A stretch of DNA of 64,000 nucleotides from Rhodococcus_F sp040656415. GTDB lineage: Bacteria; Actinomycetota; Actinomycetes; Mycobacteriales; Mycobacteriaceae. Below, piece by piece: positions 59,075 to 64,000 of the stretch. A program made the position numbers and the translations under genes. The notes under the pieces were generated by a model, which worked only from the letters and a program-made list of their open reading frames with translations, was not told the origin of the DNA and made no database searches. Location of the stretch: positions 248,001 through 312,000 of the forward strand of contig NZ_JBFAMC010000001.1 in NCBI RefSeq assembly GCF_040656415.1. The letters are read 5' to 3'. Every line of letters starts with the position of its first letter. Within the stretch, counting starts at the first letter, position 1.

Positions 59075-59971
59075 ATGAGCAACGTGCAGACGCAGGCGCC
59101 TCGGTGGTTCACCTCGGCGTTGGCAACTCCGGTCGATACTGGCAAGGTCGACGTCGCAGGCGCACAGGTCCACTATCGCGCGTGGGGTCCGTCGGGTTCG
59201 CCGGGAATAGTCCTGGTACATGGCGGTGCAGCCCACAGCCGATGGTGGGATCATGTGGCGCCGATGCTGGCCGACGGGCGCCGCGTGGTTGCGCTCGACC
59301 TGACCGGACACGGCGATAGCGCGCGTCGCGGAGAATACGGTTTGGAGCAGTGGGCTGAAGAAGCACTTGCGGTGGCGAAGCCTGCGGGAATCTCGGGTGC
59401 GCCGGTGTTCGTCGGGCACAGCATGGGCGGCATGGTGGCCTACGTGGCCGCCCAGTTGTTCGGCGACGATCTGGGTGGTGTCCAGCTGATCGATTCGCCC
59501 GTCCGAGCCCGCACACCTGAGGAGGAGGAGGCGCGCAAGCAGCACGCATTCGGCCCGAAGAAGGTCTACCCGACCAAGACCGAGGCTCTCGAGCGCTTCC
59601 GATTCGTCCCGCCCCAGGCCACAGCCGTGCCCGCGGTTCTCCGTCACGTCGCGGAGACGTCGATGGAGGAAGTGGCCGGCGGGTGGTCGTGGAAGTTCGA
59701 TCCCGCCTTCTTCACCCGCAAGAGCAGCGATCAACTAGGCGGATCGGACCCGCGGTGCCGCATCGCCTTCTTCCGCGCCGAGAACGGAATCATCAGCGAT
59801 GCCATTATGGAGGGCATGCGCCACCGCTTCGGGCCCACGGCGGTGGTGGTCGAGATTCCCGACGCCGGACACCACGTGATGATCGATCAGCCGCTTGCGC
59901 TGGTTGTCGGCATACGGAGCGTCCTCGCGTCGTGGGATGCCGAAGATTCTGTATTGGAGATGCCTGGCTGA
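59075..59971 (+). CDS. alpha/beta-fold hydrolase
   Basis: The 298-residue hydrolase has VLVHGGAAHSRWWDHV (oxyanion), LDLTGHGDS, the nucleophile Ser in VGHSMGGMVAYVAA and the catalytic His in DAGHHVMIDQP. A lid of about 60 residues (PVRARTPEEEEARKQHAFGPKK...) follows the nucleophile core. It is a cytosolic esterase/hydrolase of unknown substrate. It follows the preceding hydrolase gene by 39 bp on the same strand and converges with trpF, 1 bp apart. Confidence 0.87.
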   Translation: MSNVQTQAPRWFTSALATPVDTGKVDVAGAQVHYRAWGPSGSPGIVLVHGGAAHSRWWDHVAPMLADGRRVVALDLTGHGDSARRGEYGLEQWAEEALAVAKPAGISGAPVFVGHSMGGMVAYVAAQLFGDDLGGVQLIDSPVRARTPEEEEARKQHAFGPKKVYPTKTEALERFRFVPPQATAVPAVLRHVAETSMEEVAGGWSWKFDPAFFTRKSSDQLGGSDPRCRIAFFRAENGIISDAIMEGMRHRFGPTAVVVEIPDAGHHVMIDQPLALVVGIRSVLASWDAEDSVLEMPG

Positions 59972-59972
59972 G

Positions 59973-60560
59973 TCAGGCCCTGGATCGGACCGCGGCGACG
60001 AACTGCTCGATCAGCGCCACATCTTTCACGCCGCGCGACGACTCGACACCGCTCGACACGTCAACACCCCACGCGCCGGTAGCGTCGACGGCAGTTCTCA
60101 CGTTGCCAGGGTGAAGTCCACCGGCGAGTATCCAGTCGCCAGGGGGCTTGTTCTGCCCGGCCCAGTCCCAGGGCACCCCTGCGCCGGCGACCGCCCCGTC
60201 GACCAGCAGGTGGTCTTCGCCGAAATCGCCCGGTACGGTACCGGCCGACACTGCCCGGATTACGCCCAGACCTGCCTCGTGCAACCGGTGAACTTCGTCC
60301 GCGGATTTCAGGTCGTGTACCTGAACGGTGCCGACTCCAGCCGCAGCGGCCACCTCGATCACCTCTGCTACGGGAGCGCCTTTGAACACACCCACCGTGA
60401 CTGTGGGGCCGGTGACGCGACGGATCAGTGGCGCGGCATCGTGTGCGGATATCCTGCGGACGCTGTCGGCGAAGACGAAACCCACGGCGTCGACACCTAG
60501 GCGCGCCGCCGCATCGACCGAGTCTTCGTCCAGCAGGCCACAGATCTTGATAAATGTCAC
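59973..60560 (-). CDS. trpF: phosphoribosylanthranilate isomerase
   Basis: TrpF carries out the Amadori rearrangement in tryptophan synthesis. The 195-residue (beta/alpha)8 barrel starts TFIKICGLLDEDSVDAAAR with the catalytic Cys in KICG; the general acid Asp is in HLLVDGAV, and phosphate binding is by ILAGGL and GVDVSSGVES. Many actinobacteria lack trpF because PriA does both the HisA and TrpF reactions, so a separate trpF outside a trp operon is notable. The genes around it are unrelated to tryptophan. Confidence 0.9.
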   Translation of the reverse strand: MTFIKICGLLDEDSVDAAARLGVDAVGFVFADSVRRISAHDAAPLIRRVTGPTVTVGVFKGAPVAEVIEVAAAAGVGTVQVHDLKSADEVHRLHEAGLGVIRAVSAGTVPGDFGEDHLLVDGAVAGAGVPWDWAGQNKPPGDWILAGGLHPGNVRTAVDATGAWGVDVSSGVESSRGVKDVALIEQFVAAVRSRA

Positions 60561-60691
60561 GTCATGACCTTAGTGGTCGGCTCCATGCTGGTGACCACCG
60601 AGTTTGTCGGAATTCGGAAGGCGAACGCCACCAACGCCGCACAGCGAACCAACCGGGAGGCAGGGCCCACAGGCGAACCCTGCTGTGAGCA

Positions 60692-61054
60692 TCACGGCAG
60701 GCCCTCTTCGACCAGACGGGCCGCGGCCAGGAACTCGGCCGCCGTTCGGCGAAGATAATTCGGGCGCACCTCGACACCGTTGATGTGCGCAGTGCGTCCG
60801 TGCGTTCCGGTGCAGTCGACACGAATGTCGCCTTCGTCGAGCCAAACCTGCCCGTAGTAGTCCTCGCCCTCGTCTTCCGGCAGTCTCACGATCTCATGAC
60901 CCGTTTCGCGGATGAGCCGAACCAGATGCGCAGCGAAAGACTCGTCGCCAAGAGCGCTCCAGTTGCATCCGGTGCAGCCCAGATCGTGACCGATCCTCTC
61001 CAATTCGTGCCCGTCGATGGCCTGCTCCGGGGTGATCTGTTTCGTAGCACTCAT
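60692..61054 (-). CDS. hypothetical protein with CTGC motif
   Basis: The 120-residue protein has HDLGCTGCNWSALGDESFAAH near the N-terminus (a CxxC pair), a helix (LVRLIRETGHEIVRLP) and a beta-rich end (VWLDEGDIRVDCTGTHGRTAHINGVEV). No signal or membrane segment. The ATG at 61054 has the SD GAAGGAAA. The CxxC with a third Cys could bind zinc, but this is speculative. Family not recognised. It is divergent from the acyl-CoA dehydrogenase gene. Confidence 0.75.
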   Translation of the reverse strand: MSATKQITPEQAIDGHELERIGHDLGCTGCNWSALGDESFAAHLVRLIRETGHEIVRLPEDEGEDYYGQVWLDEGDIRVDCTGTHGRTAHINGVEVRPNYLRRTAAEFLAAARLVEEGLP

Positions 61055-61225
61055 TTCCGGTTTCCTTCCTCGACGAACGCGAAATCCCGTGGGATTGGTG
61101 CGTCAATGTACTCCACCTTCGGTCCGAGTATCGGAGGGTGTGATGCTCCCACTCGTGAGGTCCAGGCGATCGTGCGCGGATTGTGGGAATTGGCTGGTCC
61201 GCCCATCACTTGCCTGCCTAACGGG

Positions 61226-61239
61226 CGGAACGTGTTCTA
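61226..61239. promoter_or_regulatory. KstR-type operator upstream of acyl-CoA dehydrogenase
   Basis: CGGAACGTGTTCTA matches TNNAACNNGTTNNA except for the first base and shares the inner GAACGTGTTC with the site at 960-973. It overlaps a TATATT hexamer (61238-61243), 44 bp before the ATG at 61284. KstR control is inferred from the motif. Confidence 0.5.
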
Positions 61240-61283
61240 TATTTGCGGCAGCCCATTGACGTCCAGTGAGAAGAGTGCACGGC

Positions 61284-62522
61284 ATGTATCAGTGGTCCGA
61301 CACCGATCTGATGTTCCGCGACGCGGTCCGAGGTTTCATCGACAAGGAGATTCGACCGCACGTCGACGCGTTGGAGTCCGGCGAGATGCCCCCGTTCGAC
61401 ATCATCCGCAAGCTCTTCGCCACCTTCGGACTGGACGAGATGGCTAGTGACGCGCTGCAGAAGTCTCTCGCCCGTGAGCGTGGCGAAGACACGGGTGACG
61501 AGGCGAAGCAAGACAAGCCACGTGGACTCGGCGGAGCGGGCAGTATGGGCGTGGTAATGAACGCCGAACTGGCCGGTGTGAGTCTCGGGCTCGTTGTTTC
61601 GCTCGGCGTGAGCCTGGGGTTGACGGTCGGGACCATCCGCAGTCGTGGGACGCTGGCCCAGAAGGAGCGCTGGCTTCCCAGCCTGGTCACCTTCGAGAAG
61701 GTGGGTGCGTGGGCGATCACCGAACCCGACTCCGGTTCGGACGCATTCGGAGGCATGAAGTCGTACGTCCGGCGCGACGGGGACGACTACATCCTCAACG
61801 GCCAGAAGACGTTCATCACCAACGGCCCCTACGCCGACGTCGTCATCGTCTACGCCAAGCTCGACGAGGGCGATTCTTCTCTCGATCGTCGCGACCGCAA
61901 GGTCCTCGCCTTCGTCCTCGATGCCGGTATGGAGGGATTCACCCAGGGCCCGCCGTTCAAGAAGATGGGCATGAATTCGTCGCCAACCGGGGAGTTGTTC
62001 TTCGACAACGTTCGCATCACCCGAGACAGATTGCTGGGCGAGACCGAAGACAGCGGTAGTTCCGACGGAAAGTCCAGTGCCAAAGAGAATTTTGCCGCCG
62101 AACGCATCGGCATCGCGACGATGTCACTCGGCATCATCAACGAATGCCACCGGCTGTGCATCGACTACGCGAAATCCCGTAAGACGTGGGGTAAGGAGAT
62201 CGCCCAGTTCCAGCTCATCCAACTCAAACTCGCCGAGATGGAGATCGCGCGGATCAACGTGCAGAACATGGTCTTCAATGCCATCGAGCGCACCGCGGCG
62301 GGTGATCAGGTGAGCTTGGCAGAAGCCTCCGCGATGAAGCTCTACTCGTCCCGGGCGGCCACCGAGGTTGCGATGGAAGCCGTACAACTGTTCGGTGGCA
62401 ACGGCTACATGACGGAGTATCGCGTCGAGCAACTCGCGCGCGACGCGAAATCGCTGATGATCTACGCCGGCAGTAACGAGATTCAGGTGACTCACATAGC
62501 GAAGGGATTGCTTGCGCTCTGA
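61284..62522 (+). CDS. acyl-CoA dehydrogenase (second, distinct from FadE25)
   Basis: The 412-residue flavoprotein has family motifs WAITEPDSGSDAFGGM and TFITNGPYADVVIVYA (FAD and substrate contacts), KKMGMNSSPTGELFFDNVRI, YAKSRKTWGKEIAQFQLIQ and AVQLFGGNGYMTEYRVEQLARDAK. The catalytic glutamate position is less obvious than in FadE25: the end reads LMIYAGSNEIQVTHIA, with A where FadE25 has E in YEGTNQ, so a base elsewhere (as in long-chain or isovaleryl types) or altered chemistry is possible. An Ala/Gly/Lys-rich stretch (about 65-95) is an unusual insertion. The KstR-type site upstream hints at sterol side-chain or related acyl-CoA. Confidence 0.87.
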   Translation: MYQWSDTDLMFRDAVRGFIDKEIRPHVDALESGEMPPFDIIRKLFATFGLDEMASDALQKSLARERGEDTGDEAKQDKPRGLGGAGSMGVVMNAELAGVSLGLVVSLGVSLGLTVGTIRSRGTLAQKERWLPSLVTFEKVGAWAITEPDSGSDAFGGMKSYVRRDGDDYILNGQKTFITNGPYADVVIVYAKLDEGDSSLDRRDRKVLAFVLDAGMEGFTQGPPFKKMGMNSSPTGELFFDNVRITRDRLLGETEDSGSSDGKSSAKENFAAERIGIATMSLGIINECHRLCIDYAKSRKTWGKEIAQFQLIQLKLAEMEIARINVQNMVFNAIERTAAGDQVSLAEASAMKLYSSRAATEVAMEAVQLFGGNGYMTEYRVEQLARDAKSLMIYAGSNEIQVTHIAKGLLAL

Positions 62523-62568
62523 GCGAATTCGCTGCCCTCAGGCTTTCACAGTCGTTCGTCTCCACGGC

Positions 62569-62946
62569 TCACACTGACCCCAGCAGCGCCAGGACGGCTA
62601 CGGGAAGCAGGAGCAGCCATTGGGGCAGCCGGAACAGCCGTGATGAACCGTCGAAGGTCAGGGTGATCGCCAGAAACACACCGGCGTAGGCAGCGAAATG
62701 CGCGGCCAGCAGCAGCCCCACGAGGCGTGTGCCCTCCGGCTGTACGAGACCCAGGTATACGAGGGCGGCTGCAGCGAAGACCAGGTCCGCGCTGACCAGA
62801 TGCCACACCGAGTGCATGGTGCGTTTGGGCACCTGGGCAAGGGTGGATGCAAGCAGGGGCCGGACCACGTCGGCATGGCCGGCCACCAAGTGAATGACAG
62901 CGACACCGGCCGCTGTGACTCCCGCGGCGAGAAGCATGCCGTTCAT
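62569..62946 (-). CDS. four-helix membrane hypothetical protein
   Basis: The 125-residue protein has four hydrophobic segments (AGVTAAGVAVIHLVAG; SADLVFAAAALVYLGL; RLVGLLLAAHFAAYAGVFLAI; QWLLLLPVAVLALLG). A conserved-looking His-containing pattern (HLVAGH, HSVWHLVS, AAHFAAY) lies in or near the helices. Inner-membrane protein of unknown role. Its ATG overlaps the TetR stop by 4 bp (62943-62946), so it is translationally coupled to that regulator. Confidence 0.75.
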   Translation of the reverse strand: MNGMLLAAGVTAAGVAVIHLVAGHADVVRPLLASTLAQVPKRTMHSVWHLVSADLVFAAAALVYLGLVQPEGTRLVGLLLAAHFAAYAGVFLAITLTFDGSSRLFRLPQWLLLLPVAVLALLGSV

Positions 62947-63530
62947 CGGGTGCCGATCCCGTGAGTGACGACATACGCCAATTCGTTGGCCAACTCCGCG
63001 GTGACCGGCTCGCCCATCAATCCCACGTGAAAGAAGACCGCGCCAGCCAACGTGTCGAGGATCAGGTCTACCGGAACGTCACCAGTGAGCTCGCCGGATG
63101 TGGCGGCGCGTTCGAAGATCTCGACCATTCGCCCTCTGGCCGGAGCCAGGAAGGTCGAACGTAGGCGCGCACGGAGCACGGGGTCGGCCGCGAAGTCGGC
63201 CAACAGGCCAGGCAAGGCGGCCGCGGCCGCCGGCTCAGAGAACTCCTCGACCAGGTTCTCGGTGAGCTGGGCGATATCCCCCGCCAAGGTGCCAGTGTTG
63301 GGGACGGGGCCGACGTCGGTCGCGGTAAACAGTGCGTCGTACACCAGTTCCGGCTTGCCGGACCAACGGCGATAGATCGCATCCTTGCCCGCCCCGGCAC
63401 GGGAGGCAATGGCGGTGATCGAGGTCCCCGCGTACCCATGCTCCAGGATCAGTTCTTCGGTGGCCCTGATGATGGCATCGTGCGTGCGCCTGTCACGTGG
63501 ACGGCCCGATGCCTGTTCTGTGGTAGTCAC
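62943..63530 (-). CDS. TetR/AcrR-family transcriptional regulator
   Basis: The 195-residue regulator has an N-terminal helix-turn-helix: IRATEELILEHGYAGTSITA and SRAGAGKDAIYRRWSGKPELVYDAL. The C-terminal part fits the TetR_C_11-like ligand domain. It overlaps the membrane-protein gene (ATGA). A palindrome ACGGG-ACTA-CCCGT lies 12 bp upstream of its start (63542-63555) and is a likely autoregulatory operator. The MHS transporter gene diverges from it. Ligand unknown. Confidence 0.88.
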   Translation of the reverse strand: MTTTEQASGRPRDRRTHDAIIRATEELILEHGYAGTSITAIASRAGAGKDAIYRRWSGKPELVYDALFTATDVGPVPNTGTLAGDIAQLTENLVEEFSEPAAAAALPGLLADFAADPVLRARLRSTFLAPARGRMVEIFERAATSGELTGDVPVDLILDTLAGAVFFHVGLMGEPVTAELANELAYVVTHGIGTR

Positions 63531-63837
63531 ACCATTACCTTACGGGACTACCCGTTTTGTAAATTGGTCAGGCCTGCATCCCTACACAGCTCGCTCCATT
63601 GAGCCCTGCACGTAGTTGTACCGGGGCAGCGGCTACAGGACGGGGTATTGCGTGTACGCGTCCATGTCCGAATTCATTGCTAGCGTTGACAAATGGATAT
63701 GCGTCGATAAAGTATTTACCGACGCTAATTAATCGGAATGCTCAGCCCCCGACCGCGAACGTTCGTTGGCCGCTCGGCAAAAATGAAGCTCGAGCAGTTC
63801 GATCCACTGTCCACCGCTGAGGGGCACGTCGCCTGTG
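63531..63837. promoter_or_regulatory. divergent tetR - MHS transporter control region
   Basis: This 307-bp region has the operator-like palindrome ACGGG-ACTA-CCCGT (63542-63555) next to the TetR gene. Toward the transporter it has a promoter TTGACA (63686-63691) and TAAAGT (63708-63713) with 16-bp spacing. The -10 box lies in an inverted repeat GCGTCG (63701-63706) / CGACGC (63720-63725). No gene was recognised within it. Confidence 0.55.
63686..63725 (+). promoter_or_regulatory. promoter with embedded operator for the MHS transporter
   Basis: A sigma70-like TTGACA / TAAAGT pair with 16-bp spacing faces the transporter gene about 110 bp downstream. The repeat GCGTCG...CGACGC with inner TAAA...TTTA centres on the -10 region, so a dimeric regulator bound here would block RNA polymerase. 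Confidence 0.5.
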
Positions 63838-64000
63838 ATGCCGGAAACAACAACCGCACGGCCCCCACCGATGAAACGTGTGGCCTTCGCGAGCTATGCC
63901 GGCACCGCCATCGAGTACTACGACTTCTACATCTACGGCACCGCGGCGGCACTGGTGTTTCCCACCGTATTCTTCCCGAACCTTTCTTCGACGATTGCGA
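63838..64000 (+). CDS. MFS transporter, MHS (metabolite:H+ symporter) type (partial, N-terminus)
   Basis: Only 54 residues are in the window; the gene continues past the right edge. The start ASYAGTAIEYYDFYIYGTAAALVF is characteristic of MHS-family symporters (citrate, proline/betaine, shikimate or alpha-ketoglutarate carriers). Asp/Tyr residues in IEYYDFYIYG are conserved in this group. Start taken at the ATG at 63838; a GTG three bases earlier is possible. Substrate unknown. Confidence 0.8.
   Translation, partial: MPETTTARPPPMKRVAFASYAGTAIEYYDFYIYGTAAALVFPTVFFPNLSSTIA

Noticed and set aside
60562..60845. Open frames between trpF and the CTGC-motif gene
   Set aside because: They lack domain features and mostly overlap the real gene at 60692-61054 in another frame.

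Overview
The window looks like the chromosome of a Rhodococcus or a close Nocardiaceae relative. It is GC-rich, and many proteins match mycobacterial/rhodococcal families: FadE25-type acyl-CoA dehydrogenase, FadB2, the LigC/PolD pair, an FprB-type ferredoxin reductase, an M13 (Zmp1-like) peptidase, an AgpS-like flavoprotein, DUF6131 and DUF6319 proteins, and KstR-type TNNAACNNGTTNNA operators. No tRNA, rRNA, CRISPR, insertion sequence or prophage gene was recognised.

Layout. 0-19 kb is mostly metabolic and housekeeping: a partial GntR regulator, a PPOX/F420-type protein, an HsaA-like flavin monooxygenase behind a KstR-type site, a MocR regulator divergent from an AhpD-like protein, an AurF-like diiron oxygenase with a gamma-carbonic anhydrase, a secreted S1 protease, a GNAT, ilvD, an MFS transporter, an AgpS-like flavoprotein overlapping a diacylglycerol kinase, an S4 protein, a secreted hexapeptide-repeat protein, a methyltransferase, and a fadE25-fadB2 pair with a minisatellite between them. 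From 19.95 to 46.69 kb one gene of 8911 codons encodes a seven-module non-ribosomal peptide synthetase (NRPS), divergent from a TetR regulator. 47-64 kb holds corA, ligC-polD, a dodecin, fprB, an L,D-transpeptidase, an M13 peptidase, a pirin, small membrane proteins, two alpha/beta hydrolases, trpF, a second KstR-type acyl-CoA dehydrogenase, a TetR/membrane-protein pair and the start of an MHS-type transporter.

The NRPS is the standout. Its order is Cstarter-(half C)-A-T / C-A-T / C-A-T-E / C-A-T / C-A-T-E / C-A-T / C-A-T-TE. All seven modules are on one polypeptide. Specificity residues read by eye give exact threonine codes for modules 2 and 5. Modules 1, 3, 6 and 7 share related hydrophobic-type codes, and module 4 has a code I do not recognise. 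The predicted product is an N-acylated heptapeptide X-Thr-D-X-X-D-Thr-X-X. No MbtH, acyl-activating, tailoring or export gene lies next to it; the only obvious partner is the divergent TetR gene, with a triple 28-30 bp repeat in the shared promoter region.

A second theme is lipid/sterol catabolism. Three unlinked genes (HsaA-like monooxygenase, FprB-like reductase, acyl-CoA dehydrogenase at 61.3 kb) each have a KstR-type palindrome at the promoter, which suggests they are outlying members of the sterol regulon.
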